From Epiperipatus broadwayi (Eukaryota; Onychophora; Udeonychophora; Euonychophora; Peripatidae): 64,000 bases of DNA. Shown here piece after piece: positions 48,219 to 61,607 of this stretch (position 1 is its first letter; each line of letters opens with the position of its first letter). The stretch covers positions 8,672,093 through 8,736,092 of the forward strand of contig JAQFVV010000031.1 of NCBI GenBank assembly GCA_028023455.1. The letters run 5' to 3'. The position numbers and the translations under genes were made by a program. Below the pieces are notes generated by a model that saw only the letters and a list, made by a program, of their open reading frames with translations, searched no databases and was not told the DNA's origin.

Positions 48219-48302
48219 TTAAAAGAACATTGTCTTGACAACAGTTTGAAATTATTAATTGTTATTGATAATAGGATTTTAAATGTTGACTGATTTTTCT
48301 GA

Positions 48303-48341
<39 letters not shown>
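48139..48341. repeat. Two (TA)n tracts
   Basis: TA tracts at 48,139-48,214 and 48,308-48,340, separated by ~95 bp of unique sequence. Confidence 0.95.
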
Positions 48342-50550
48342 ATTCTTAAATTTGATTGCAACACAAAATTTTTTGTAATAATATGTAGAGAAAATGTCCA
48401 ATAACTAACTATTCATTGCTCAAAATTTTACATTATGTAAGTTAATGAGTGTAATGCTTAGATTTCTTAATAATCATAATGTTACTTTGATAATTTAGTG
48501 AGCTATATCTCAGAAAATGTAACAAATAAAATGTATGCATAACCATAAAGGTAAGCTTTATACTATAAAATTAGCAAAGTATATCAAATGCACTTTTGAC
48601 TACTTAATCATAATAGTCATAATCATGGCATTGATGGTAAAAAGAAAATTGTGGTGTTTATTAAAGACAGAATGACAAATAAATTATTTATATTGGCCTT
48701 TTTTTTTTGAAAGAGGGACACAGAAATCTTTTTTGCTAATTATATATTTAACTTTGGCAATTCATCAGGCCTCTTCCACTTAGCATCAATATGTTCAGAA
48801 CAGACAATAAGGGCAGACACTATGCCCTCACACTAAAACTCACAAATAATACAAAAATTTGCATGCAGCTATACTAACTGCAGGGCTATATATTATGGGG
48901 AATCATGTGTCAACTTATCTACCTGAATTGCACAACATTGATATTTATATCCCATGCCAAATTTCAAACTGAATCCAAAGCAATCTTCTACAAGCATAAA
49001 TATAATCTTGGCCACAACTTTAAATGTACATGTGCCTGTGTCTTTTGCTCGAATATAAAGATACAAAGTGGAAGGTGAATGAGGCCTCACATATTGCCAG
49101 AGACAAACATGCAATTTACACAAAAGATTCTTGTGTCCCCTTTCAGAAAAATGGCCACTATAAATAATAATAAATTATTTATTTACTACTCAAATATAAA
49201 AATTCTCTATTATGTTTTGTCTTTAATAAACACCACAATTTTTTTTACTATCGCTGCTATGATGATGACTATTATGATTAAGTAATCGAAAGTGTGCTAG
49301 GCATACTTTGCTAATTTTACAAAATAAAGCTTATCTGTAATACGGTTATGCATATATTTTGTGTTTATTTTCCAACCAAGCAAGATATAACTGTAGTTAA
49401 AATATGAATTAACGCTTTTCGTATTTTAATTCTGATAGCACTAAACTTCTTTATTATTGTAAATGTACTTTTACACATATTTGCATGTGTGTGCTATTTT
49501 TTTCTGTAGTTTCATTCGTTTTCATCGATAGATTCCCTATATTACTTGACTTTTTTTTTGCGGGCATGCTAGTCTGTTTCTGAGTTTTAGAACTTCTTCG
49601 TTAATATTAATTGGCATTTTATATTATAAAAGAAGTAAAAGTCATTGTTGGATATTTTTTTATTTAAAAAAAAAACAGGACTAGGAATATTATATGTAAT
49701 TAAGAACAGTGAATTTACATTTCTTTATTTATTGTATTATTAATGCCAGAAGCTTTGTTATCTCTAATAATTATCCATTTACCTTTCCTGTATCATTTAT
49801 TTACTCTTTTGCAGTAATAAATTAAAATAAATTAAACCAAGATAAGATGATAACTACTAATATATGCATGTCGGCATACAATTTCCTCCTATAAATTTTT
49901 TATATATTTCCTTTTTAGTTATCATTTTAAAAATTTTTACCATTAATTTAGTAATATATCAGAATCGTTAATTTCTGAAAAGCAGAATATATTATACTTT
50001 GTGATAACGCTCTAGGTATATATGTAATCAAGATTTCAATTTTGTAAGCACGCTTTTTATCTCAAATTCCTTTATATAGCAATTATCCACCAATATATAT
50101 ATATATATTACAGATCACTCCCAGTATACACTAATTAATGAAGCCACGTGATCTAGAGGAATAAAAAGCCCATGATCAATCTACCCTACTGATAGTCTGA
50201 AATTTCTAAATACCGTAAACGGCGATCTGTTTGATTTTAAAACATGACTTTATTTTAAATAAAGGTCAACTTTTCTCTGTTTAACCTTTAAAAACTAAAT
50301 TAAAATAAATCTCATAAAAAAGTAGAAACATTGGTGTCTACGTCATAATATTTTATAAAATAGTCATTTAATTATAGAAATGAATTTGTGTAAGTAATTA
50401 GTTAGGAACTGGGAAGTAATACTTCTAAGCCTACTGCTATTTTAACTTTATTATCATACATATCTATTTTGAACTCTTATACTTTCAATTTCTTCATATC
50501 ACAACTTAATATCCATTATACAACACGATACCACATTTATTTATATATAT
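48342..50550. other. Unassigned AT-rich DNA
   Basis: No gene identified. A short G+C-richer stretch (about 48,760-49,130) has no recognised content. Confidence 0.45.
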
Positions 50551-50660
50551 TGAAACGAAGATTTTCACGGGCTACAGATATAAGTGAAATGTTTTCTGAA
50601 TGCATCCATGTATAATTAATTGTAGTAAGAAAATATATACTAACGTTTGTATATTTTAAA
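50551..50660 (+). mobile_element. PLE terminal fragment
   Basis: CGAAGATTTTCACGGGCTAC, followed by a GTGAAATG...TGCATCCATG block, matches the terminus of PLE copy A at 19,642-19,700 in complementary order. It begins next to a short TA tract and ends near another at about 50,676. Confidence 0.65.
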
Positions 50661-53445
50661 ATGATTAAAAAAAAGAATATATATATATATATATATATGT
50701 ACATCACCTCTACAACTATTTTCATAATATTTGTTATATAGTTAATCAGTGTAACCTCATGGAAACATTTGTATTTATATATATATATATATTATAATTA
50801 ATTACACACGAGTGAACCCGGATAACTTTTATATATATATATACACTCATAAAATATCAATAACAGCAAACATAATTCTTTTTTCTTTTACCTGAATGGA
50901 AAAAAAACCATATATTTCTATAGAGGATAAGTAAAAATTAATCTCACATTAATAACAATCCAAGCACTTTAAAGCTTCATCGAATTGCGATTTTTGTAAT
51001 AAAATTATCCACTGTGATTTAATATTAGTGAAATGATATTAGAAATATCATACTACATTTGTAATGTTATCACCATGGATTAAGATACCAATATGCTTTT
51101 TCTTGCACAATATTATTATCCATAAGAGAGGTTTAATGAAAATATACTATTATCATAGGTTAGAAATGTTTTCCAAAATCTTTATTTATAAATTTGATGT
51201 TGATGTATTTTTGGAATCATCAGACAATTGCTCCTTTAGTGATTCAAAGAAATGTAAAAATAAGTTTTCTCTCCCTATATATAATATACTTACAAATAAA
51301 CATTTTAATGTTTCTAATGTCACTGCATTTCCATTGGCATTATCAGAAACAAATACATTGGGTATAGAAACCCTAATTTAATTTGACCATTTGTGAAACT
51401 CTGAGTAATCTCACAGTAACATGCTAAGATGCATGTTAACCTTAGCATAATTTATTTGACTTCAGGATTATGTTTGTTTATTGCAATTCTTTATAATGTT
51501 TGAGTCCTTGTTGCAATGAATTCTGGTCAGTGTATATTATGTCATATTTAATTCTTCCATCTTAAACGAGTAATTTTTCCCTCTCAATTCAGTGTGACTT
51601 TAAACATTGCAATGATTTGAACAATAGTACTTTAATTTATTTGAGCACTTTTAAATTCCAATATCTCTGTCATTTTTTAATTACAGGTTTGTAAAATTTA
51701 TATCAACTTCTTTTGAGATAACTGGCCATGATTTATACAATTGATGTGGCTTTTTATGTACAAGAACTGGCAGATTAAACTCAACCATAATCTTTAAATA
51801 TTGAAACAAATAAACAAAACAATCAATAACTGAAAGCAGACACCCATAAAACCAGTTATACATCACAGAGAATATAGAAACAAAAATACTGAGTAGTCAG
51901 CAATGACTAAAACAAAATATGTATACTATGATTAAAAGTAGACAGAAGCAATGAGAGTCAAAATGTTAAAAATGAAGATTAAAGAAATATCAAAAACAAA
52001 TAATAGCTCAAAAATACTTACTAGACAATATTCCTACTGAATGTATTTTAGTTCTGAAGAGATTAGAGGACAAAACTAATAAGAAGCACTTATAATTAAA
52101 AGTTTTATTAAATTAGGTCATGTGATACCTGACTTGATTTTTTTTTTAATTAAAAACTGGCAAGAAATACAAAAAGGGGAAATCAATCATTTAGAAAGAA
52201 ACCATGATTTAAAATAAAAAGGAAAGAACAACACAAACTCAAACTATCCATATATAAAATTAATGAATTAGATGATAACTCCATATGGAATATTTAAAAA
52301 GATTTAAAAGACCAATTTATGAAACTATGGGGAAAAGTAACTGATGCTCAAGAGACAACAAAAGCTAAGGTATTTTTGCAAATATAATCAAATTTAATGC
52401 ATTATCATGATTCAACACAAGCAAAATAAAGTTATGGTAAATGATGATAATAACTCTGGGAAAAGCTTGTTCATGAAAATACAAAATTTAACTTTCCAAA
52501 AATATTCTGTAATGTTTAGATCCACCTATATGAAAATAAGAAAATCGGGTGAAGAAATGAATGGAAGCTTTGTACAACAATTCTTCCATTTTGTGGAGAA
52601 ATATTTTTTAAATATTATATTGTCGAAAGAGTTCAGTGAAAAAATAGAAAATGGTTCATCATAAATGGCTTGTACCTCAATTCTCAAGAAGGTATCAATC
52701 AATTAGACTTACATCAAAAAAATGTCATAAAAATAGATGGACAAGACATAATTAAAATTCCCATTTACCAGAATAAAGATATTTATGATATTTGAGAACT
52801 GTAGGTCAAATTTTATTTGAATCAGAGCAATTAAATATAAAACAATGTGCAGACTTTGAGCATTTATATGGTTTATTTAAAGTCAACATTTATCTTGAGG
52901 TTGCAAAAGCAGATTAAATTTTTTGTTCAGAAAGCCCACAATCATTAATGAATATCAAATTATATTCTAAATAGCTTTTTGAATTAAGAACAACATTATT
53001 ATTCAACACCAAGTGTTTCAAGAAAAATGTAGATCTCATAAAAACTTAGTGTATTTTTTTCATAAACAAGTTTCAATTCTTTGCATATTTACTGTCTTGC
53101 CATGTTGAACAATCAGTCTAATAATAAGATTACAAGAGATAGTGATTGTAGCCAACTGATCATAGATGAAAAGACAAAAGAGTTACCTAAAATATTCAGT
53201 ATCGGTTCTATGCAATAGAAACTACATTCAGAAAATAAGCCTTCTAACTGCTACCTGTGTTAATGTAACTGCCTGTAGTATTAAAATCTCTCACATACTA
53301 TGAAAAGCATATCCCCTTTGTATTGGCCATCAAAGTTATTTATGTAGATCATATGTTAGATAATGATTTGTAAAAACAAAATTTCAAATCAACAGAAATT
53401 ATTTCTGCAGCTAACATATATAATATTGAAATACAAGTATAATGT
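50661..53445. other. Unassigned AT-rich DNA, possible old coding remnant at 52.4-53.0 kb
   Basis: No assignable gene. Between about 52,300 and 53,000, protein-like stretches run through successive frames (for example GSFVQQFFHFVEKYF at 52,560 and a QADFEHLYGLFKVNIY-like stretch near 52,850). They look like a decayed element, but I recognise no family. Confidence 0.4.
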
Positions 53446-53449
53446 AAAT

Positions 53450-53732
53450 ACTTAACCCAGATGTAATTAAAAGGGTTTGAATCCAGACTTTCATGTTTTC
53501 TACAGTCCTCCAATCTATCCAATATAACTGATACACATAACCATATATATGTTAAAAAGATAAATAATCTCCAATATATGTATTTTATGCTCAACTGATG
53601 AGTGCTGATTCAGCATGAGGCACTAATATTGGAGATCATTTATCTTTTTCACATGGAAGTGGGCATGTAATGGTTATATTGAATAGAATGGATTAGGGAA
53701 CTTGAAAGTCTGGCTTTAAGTTCCCTTTAATA
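53450..53732. repeat. Family X fold-back copy
   Basis: The left arm 53,450-53,587 (with CCAGACTTTCATG, TAACTGATACACATAACCA and AAATAATCTCCAATATATG) is inverted at 53,622-53,732. The arms meet at a truncated hammerhead motif. Confidence 0.75.
53590..53644 (+). ncRNA. Partial hammerhead motif, family X copy 7
   Basis: CTGATGA (53,595-53,601), then stem II GTGCT-GATTC-AGCAT. GAGG replaces GAAA. The stem I 5' strand is cut off by the inversion junction. Confidence 0.45.
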
Positions 53733-53740
53733 ACTTGCAT

Positions 53741-54430
53741 ATATGTATAGCATAGTTCGAAGCAAAAATAAACCAGCAAGGCAGAATCAGAGATAATAAA
53801 CCACGAATAACTATACCATATATACCTAACATTGCCAAACATTTAACTAAAACATTATCAAAAGAATTTATTATTGGTTTCCACACTTCAGCCAACACCA
53901 ATAGAATAATAAACAATTCAAAAGATAAACTTGATCCCAAATCAACATCTCAAGTGATGTACCAAATACAATGCCCTCAGGCTGGGTGCAGAGCCTCATA
54001 TTATGGGGAAACAAAAACTACCATTACAAACAGAGCATCACAGCACATATATATGTATAAAGGGGTACTGAACAACAAAGAGTCTACATCAGCATTCTTG
54101 GAAAATGAAAGATCTACTGGACAAAGATTTGAACCCACCAACCCCAAAATAGTGTGCAAAAAGAGAAATGACGATAGGCCAAAATAAAGGAGGCATATTT
54201 CATAAATAATGACACCCAATCAATTAATAAAAAAGACACCTGTTTCACCATTTCAAAAAGATGGACAAACTCATTCAAACAACATTTTAAATAAAATACT
54301 GAAACATCTAACTAATTAATATAAATTTAAATATGCCCCCTCATCACTATCAACTGCACACAGCTAAAAATATGAAGCCATGGAGCTTTGAAAGTGCTAA
54401 GCTTTAAATAAATTATTAATAAATATAACT
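53741..54430 (+). pseudogene. Penelope-like element copy C: GIY-YIG endonuclease fragment
   Basis: The open frame from about 53,762 to 54,187 reads PYIPNIAKHLTK, then NRIINNSKDKLD, then VMYQIQCPQAGC, SYYGET and an Arg/His helix (NRASQH). The Tyr-x-Ile...Tyr-Tyr-Gly pattern with a Cys pair between is the GIY-YIG domain of a PLE clade different from copies A and B. A stop and frameshift follow at 54,187, after which the frame IKEAYFINN continues. At the 3' end, GAAGCCATGGAGCTTTGAAAG (about 54,370) forms a hairpin like that in the 6.1-kb insertion. The reverse transcriptase is missing. Confidence 0.8.
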
Positions 54431-54935
54431 TCTCTAACAAGTGTTAAAAGCACATAATTATTGATATTATATATGTATACAATGTTGAGATTAATACTCA
54501 AATTACTGGTTTATTTTGCAAATGAAAAATACTCTCAATCCAAAACATAAGACCATTTTTTTAAAAAATGAATTACCAGACTTTTCCCTTTAGATAATTT
54601 TTTTACATAGAGCTTTATCTGAAATGCCTTGGAAAGAAAGCATGAATTTAATTCAGTCATCTTATTTTTAAAGAACATTTTAAAATTGATTTATATTATT
54701 TAATTATTAATAAGTGAAATGTTTCAATTGCACATTGTCTATATGTATTCATAGAATAGAATATATAAATATAATTTCCATGATTAGTATTATATAATAA
54801 TTTAAGATTAATATTCACTCTATTGGTTTATTAAAGTAATAAATCATTTTTAAATACAGCTTTAAGAAATTAAGAATGAATATAAGTGATTAATTAATTC
54901 TTGCTTTTTTTTCCAACATGTTTCACATAAATTCA
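54431..54935. other. Unassigned AT-rich DNA
   Basis: No gene or repeat recognised. Confidence 0.55.
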
Positions 54936-54939
54936 AAAC

Positions 54940-55145
54940 AAAGCAAAACTCTCCATATAGTAGTGCCATCTTGTGCTAACAAGAGCAATCAATGGATGCC
55001 AGAAAGATTGTGCATAAAATACCTATCTAGTGCCTACTCATCCAATGTCCACAGACTTGTTTCTGGCTTGTGGCCTTTATCAGTGAGGAGCCTTGGATCT
55101 GAGAGCACTGCACTTAGATCTTAGGATCTAATGCAACCCTCCAAC
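54940..55145 (-). repeat. Family Y copy, single arm
   Basis: Starts AAAGCAAAACTCTCCATATA and contains CAATCAATGGATGCCAG, TGCATAAAATAC and TTAGGATCTAATGCAACCCT. It lacks an inverted partner, so it represents a monomer rather than a fold-back. Confidence 0.8.
55048..55089 (-). ncRNA. Hammerhead-ribozyme-like motif, family Y
   Basis: Minus strand: TCCTCA (55,084-55,089) pairs with TGTGGA (55,048-55,053) with one mismatch as stem I. The core reads CTGATAA (55,077-55,083), one base from CTGATGA. Stem II GGC-CACAA-GCC is perfect. GAAA (55,060-55,063) is intact. CAAGTC gives a minimal stem III and cleavage-site C. Only one core base separates it from a consensus hammerhead. Confidence 0.65.
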
Positions 55146-56003
55146 ACCCACCTTTTAACTCTATTTTACTACAAAAGTAAATGTGAGAAAAATGAGATGA
55201 AGAGAAAGGACAGGCATTGTTTTCTCTAAAAAAAATAATTATCTTATGCTTTGGATTAAGAGTATTTTATTTGCTTTATAAACCAGTAGTTTGAAAATTA
55301 AGTACTATATAATATTAATCACTGATTATCTTATACTTTGCATGGAGAATATTTTATTTCTTTAATAAACCAAGAGTTTAAAAATTAATCTGGAAGTACT
55401 ATATATATATATATATTGTATATATATAAATCCATATATATATATAGTATGAAAATATTAAATATATATATATATATATATATTTAATATTTTCAGATAC
55501 ATGATTAAAATAACTAGTTTTATTTGGATTATACCACATATTATTTTGTTTTAATTTCCAGCAACTTGATAAAATAGCATTGGCCATGTCAAAGTTAAGG
55601 ACATAATGAAGAACTGTTATGGCAATGGCTTAAGTCTTTCCAGCAGCTTGTCTGTTCAGTTCAGCTGATTGTTTGAAATTTTGTTTTCTTTTTTAAAATT
55701 ACCCAAAAACTATAAACATGATGTTAACAAAAATGCTAGCATTTGATACTCCTTCCTATTACTTTTTGAATGATATATCTTACATTGATATCAGATAAAA
55801 TTTGAATATTTTACAATTATTTTAAAAATTAGATGAATTTATTTTTTTTATTTTCTAGTCAATTTACTAGTTTGCATGAGGTGACAAAGGCAAAAAATCT
55901 TTATCAGCCTTATAATCCTAATATAGTGGATTAAAAATATGCTGATAATTCAGATGTGAAGGCTTTCAACATGACATAAATGTAATCATGGAATATTGTA
56001 AGT
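55146..56003. other. Unassigned DNA with a TA-rich palindrome
   Basis: Around 55,450-55,495, GAAAATATTAAATATAT and its complement enclose a TA tract as a perfect hairpin. Nothing else recognised. Confidence 0.5.
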
Positions 56004-56433
56004 CAGGGGTGGGCAATTGTTTTGGTTCGAGGGCCGCATAGGTTGGCAGAGGGCCGCATCAGGGGCCATTTTGTGGAAGCGAAGGTTAGTGGAGGGCTGC
56101 ACCTTTTTTTCATGACACAATAAACACACTGCTTTTTCCCTGTATTACCAAAGAAATATTTGTCCATTCTTCATTAAACACATGACATTCATTACCAATT
56201 TTACATTTTTTCAGAGGGTTCATGGTTTCACTAAAGTTGGAAATGTATATATTTGCTAATGCAAAGAGAAAATTGAAATTAGTGGAAAATACGAGATGAA
56301 TATTTGAACACGCAACGGGAAGGAAATTTCAGTCGAAGGCGGATTTTTCTTGTTGTCTTGGCAGGCTGCATAAAAACTCTTAGGGGGCCACATGTGGCCC
56401 TCAGGCCGCTACTTGCCCACCCCTGTTGTAAGT
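55996..56433. repeat. 8-bp target-site duplication flanking the hAT MITE
   Basis: TTGTAAGT at 55,996-56,003 and again at 56,426-56,433, exactly outside the terminal inverted repeats. Eight base pairs is the hAT-superfamily duplication length. Confidence 0.95.
56004..56425. mobile_element. hAT-superfamily non-autonomous transposon (MITE), 422 bp
   Basis: The ends are CAGGGGTGGGCAA and the perfect complement TTGCCCACCCCTG. Near the ends are GGGCCGCAT and GGCCACATGTGGCCC blocks, a pattern widespread among animal hAT MITEs. No transposase; the 101-codon frame at 56,304-56,609 runs out of the element and is spurious. Confidence 0.95.
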
Positions 56434-58455
56434 CATTAATTTTAGTTTTTAATATTTTAAATTTTTTAAATTATTTGATAAATGGTATATTAATTTATTT
56501 GTGTTTGTATTGGTATGTGGGCATATTATATAAATTATATAATATTAAATCATTTATGCTCTTTATTATACAGTATATAAATTCAAATTTAACAAAAGTT
56601 GTAGTGTAATTTTTGGTATAAACATAATGATTCTCAAAAGGTTTATATTTGTATTAGTGTGTTTGTATTTGTTCTTGCGTTGTGTTTGTATAACAAGTAA
56701 AGATTTACATATATAGAACAATGCAATGTAGATTTTAAAAACTGATAATCTAATGTACAAAAAGGTTACAGTTGATAAAGAAATCACAAAATTTATTGAG
56801 AATAGTTCTATGTGAAAATATAAACACTTAAAACCAATAAAGAGTGATTTCAAATGGTATGTGTATAATGGTAGCCACACTGGTTATGCATAAACCACAT
56901 GGCATTGTATGCAGGAAAAGAATCAAATTCTGATTCTTGCCTATGTCTTGGTACTCATGCTGTGGAGCCAATAGTTTTGCCACATCTTGCATCACATTAT
57001 TTTCAAGAATATAGATAGCAAGTGAGCTATATGGAAATAAATTATAACTCTGTGTGACAATATATATAACAAGATAGCATTACTGGTGTGCATAAAGAAT
57101 ATAAACATCACTGATGTACATAAAAATTATAAAATGAAGAGATGAAACTCATGTTATCAGTGATACAGACAGTAACCACCAATTTCTAGTTTTAGATTAA
57201 CAAGAAGCTAATTGCTATGATGAAAAAATACTTATCCACCTTCTGGAAATGATTTGTGTTGTATCTTTTATTAGGATGATTTTTTTTCTTATAGACATCT
57301 TTGAGATTTGTCAACTTTTGGGGTACAAGATAAAAATGAAGAATTATTATGTGAATACTTTTGGAGATTCTGAAGCTATGGATTATCTCAGGTAGAAAGT
57401 GTTCCATATGGATTGAAAGATAATATGGTGAGGAATACAAAGAAATTATCACCAAAAATGTAGTTTATAATAAATTAGAAATTATGAACAAACAATAAAG
57501 TAATAATTATTTTGTAAGTTGAATTTTTTTCTTATTTTTTAAATGGTAATCACTATTTGTCTTAGGCTTAATGTTTTTTTTTGTTTTTCTAGTTTCTATC
57601 AATGTAAGGTTTTTTGCTCTAACATTATGAAAACTGAAGTTATTGTGAAAATTATATCTCATGTCAGTTTTTTAAAAATTCAATATGGTGCCTGATGAAT
57701 CAACCAGTTTATGTAATAAGATTGAGGATAAAGTAAAAAATAATTATTCTTATATATATATTTGATTGTTGATTATTCAGAATAGATGATTTAAAGAAAT
57801 CAACTCGGATTCAATTAATGGTAAAACTGAAGAGAGTAAAAATTTTTTTGTTAATCCACCTATTCTTAATGATCACCAAATATAAGAAAGAATGATTAAA
57901 TCTCATTATTACTCTAAACATAATAATAGTTCTTCATTAAATTCTTAATCTTGATAAGTATGTTATTTCATTAAAACATTGGAAATTAAAACAAAATAAT
58001 ACATGGCATAATCCAAATAAGACTATTTTTGATATATAAATAAGAATGAAAGGAGTACATCTGGCTACACATAATCATTAAGATAATTGTATAAAATGGT
58101 TTGTAGTAAAATTCTAAGTTCAGATAATTTGACATATGTAATTAAACTATAGTAAATTATTATCTGTAATATGTAAATACAAGTGTATATATATATATAC
58201 ACCTGGGTCTCGTTTTATGTGGATTATTTTAATGCTATTTTGAAGTTATGTAATTCATATTTCTTCTTAATATCTTTCATATTTTACAATATTTATTAGA
58301 TATCAAGAAATTTAAATTATTAAAAACTTATTTTGACTTGAAATGTTTTTTTTTTCAAAAATATAATGTTATATTAGCAGCTAACATGAATATGGCCTGA
58401 AGCTGTATTTAGAATCTTAGCTTCTATGTAAATAACCTACTTATACTAATGAGTA
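56434..58455. other. Unassigned AT-rich DNA
   Basis: No gene found. A short (TA)n lies at about 58,185-58,199. Confidence 0.5.
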
Positions 58456-58735
<280 letters not shown>

Positions 58736-59005
58736 GATTTATACTTACATATAAAAATATCACAATAAATATTCAAAAAATTTAAACGTTTAAAAAGTAT
58801 TTTGTTATATATAATAGAAATAAATAATCTTTTAGATTTTTAAAATAAAAAACAAAGATTTTATAAACTGAAAATAATCTTTCATATGATAATGTATAAT
58901 CTTTTTGTTTTGATTGCGATTTCATTTTTTTAATATAGAAACAGAAAACTATTAACACAGCATAAGACTAAAAGTGGTGCTAGTTGTACATCACATCATG
59001 AATAA

Positions 59006-59100
59006 AAATAAAGTGGCTATCAGGTTTCTCTGTGCATATTTGCTTAGAAATTCTTGACTTTGTTTAAGGAGAAGCCACAATACATTACATCACATCACAT
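59006..59100 (+). mobile_element. CR1/L2-like LINE 3' terminal fragment
   Basis: TAAAGTGGCTATCAGGTTTC, then AAGGAGAAGCCACAATACAT, ending in CATCACATCACAT. It matches the 3' UTR ends of the copies at 3.25-3.34 kb (+) and 12.55-12.63 kb (-). A ~95-bp, extremely 5'-truncated insertion. Confidence 0.85.
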
Positions 59101-59523
59101 CGAATCTGATTTCTTACCAGTTTACAAATGAATGCTAGCAGTAATGATTAAAATATGTATGAAAAATGTAAAATTAAATACTGTAGTTAATAAAAAAGTA
59201 AAAATAGTTTGTCTTGTATTAATTTTATTCAAATTTTTGAATTTTTTTATTAGTCATACTTTATTTACTTATTTTTTTAATGCAAACTTTAAAGTAATTT
59301 TTTTTTGTTGCTTTGTCTTTATGCAAATTCCAAAACTTACTGGAACATATCCACCATTTTTCAAGGTAAATTAAGTATATTTTGTGAGATTTTTTTTAAT
59401 GTGGGTTTTCTGTGTAACCTATCTACCGCATAAAATGAGACCCAGGTGTATATTTAAATAATACTTGAACTACTCTCTAGCTGCCAAGTTTGATAACTTT
59501 TTAAAATATATATATATATATAT
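59101..59523. other. Unassigned AT-rich DNA ending in (TA)n
   Basis: No gene. It ends in the (TA)n that flanks the next element. Confidence 0.55.
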
Positions 59524-60880
59524 TGTAACGTTTATTTATAAACATTGCAAATATATTGGCATTTGGTAAAAGCTAAAAAATAAAAGTAAATTTAGATTTT
59601 TTTTTGACTAATTTTTTTAAAAAAAAAAAAACGTACAATGAAAGTTAAATTATTCTTCGTATTTTTTTTAAATGTAATTAGAAATAAAAATAGAATTGGA
59701 GAGAACAAAAGACATAAATTACCAATCTAGATAAGAGAAAGTAAAAATACTTCAACTAATTAAAGATGGCAGAATTATTCTGAAAAAAATAAAGACTTTG
59801 TTACATAAATTTTATAAAGAATATATAAGATTATCAACGTATATTTTGACAAACAAAAGATATGTGCAGAAGTCGGAAAACTGGGCCTACAGTATAAAAG
59901 GCAGAGGTCAGTTTGAAGAAGGTCTTGTTTGTTGGTTTCTCTAGTTGGTCTTGGATAACAATAATATATCCAAGATCACTCTATGCTGAAGTAATTCGGC
60001 ATGTTGGAGTGAACTGGAGCTTCTGAAGACATCGTGCCTGAAGATGTATACCAGAAAAGCTTTTGTGACCGATTAGGAGAATGGACCACAAGATCAACTA
60101 ATAATCAAAGGCCATGAGCTCATTTTAACTCCGAAAAACTATGCATAGTTATCTACAACCATCGTGATTTCACTAAAACTTACCGGTAAGTTATGCTTCA
60201 TTATCCTGATTGTGACAAATTTAAGCGTTTGCAAACAATTCTTAAAAATATATGTATAAAAGGATCCCAATAGTGACTTTAATTTAATTGATCAAGAGAC
60301 TCTTATTTAATCAAGAACTTTTTAATTGTTTAACTGTTATTATTTTTTATTAATATTTCACATCTGAATTAAATGGGTTCTCTCCAATTTATTTGATAAA
60401 TAATTGCCTTTCAAATTTTATTTTTTAATCTATTAGAATAAAAAAAATATTTCTAATACCAATTTTCATTTGTGCATTATTAATATTATTTTAGTGATGT
60501 TTAAATATATAATTTATCTTTGCCAATGTGTTTAATAAACTCCAGGAATAATAATATTTTAAAAAAATAATTCTCGTTACGGTATGATGCAATACCGATT
60601 AGTTTAAAAGTATTTTCTTTTTTTTATTTGCAAGACATGCTGGTGACAGAATTCAGTGGTCTCTTTAGAATAAAAGGACCTGGCACCCATATTGAATAAA
60701 TTAAAAGCTGATTTTGTCAATAGCATAATTCTCAACTATTAATAGGACGAGATGATCAGGAAATATAGCTATGTTTTTAGAATAGAAATACAACTTTCTT
60801 CTTTTTTGACATAGCTTGATCAACTTGCACGCAGTTTATATTTGTGTGTAGAGGTCTAGAAAAATGGAAAATGTTATAAT
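59524..60880 (+). repeat. Left direct repeat (putative 5' LTR)
   Basis: Starts TGTAACGTTTATTTATA and ends TTATAAT. It contains AACTTACCGGTAAGTT (about 60,177), a 16-bp perfect palindrome that includes a splice-donor-like GTAAGT. Confidence 0.75.
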
Positions 60881-61607
60881 GGCTTAACCAACTAGGGCTT
60901 CGATTTAACCACAACCTGAGCTAAATTGTAATGATAAAGAACATTACAACGTTGACCAAAAAAAAACTCACAGCCGGAAAATAAATAGTTTAAAAAAAAA
61001 AAAAATTATAAAAACTAACTAACTAATTAAACCCTGATTATTAAAATATAAAAAAAAATTTTTTAATATGACTTCCAGAAAGAAAAAAAATACAGTATAT
61101 GTATATTTTTTGATATGTCTAAAAAAAACACGATCGTGGCTGATGTGGACGTAAGTCACAAGTATTTGACCGGGTAGGTGGTTACTGAAGAGGAAAAAAA
61201 ATAGCCCCGAGTCCTAGTATGCTGTATATTAACATAATACCACCTTTATATGCCCATCAGACTATTTCTAGCAGGGATCCCAATAAAGAGGAAGGCGGAC
61301 CAAGTTGCCGCGAGCCTGTAAGGCTCAAAATAATGAACAATGCTTGTTAGTGCTTATAACTTGGGCTTCTTATTGTTAATATTACTTTAAAGCAGAAAGG
61401 CCACAGATGAATGTGAAATATTTTCCATTCCCACCATGTTAAACCTAAAAGTGGGTGTTAAAGCCAAACGTTGCTTGTTGAATGAGTCTACACGACATAT
61501 CAGCATGCTACTACTAAAAAAAAAAAACATGAATATGAATTTAAAAACTTAAGAATAAAATTAGTATAAACCCCTATTTTATTCTCATCTCTTAGTTCTG
61601 GTGGTAT

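Noticed and set aside
60177-60192. 16-bp palindrome AACTTACCGGTAAGTT as an operator
   Set aside because: Short, and present only because it is in both direct repeats; the splice-donor resemblance is noted but untested.
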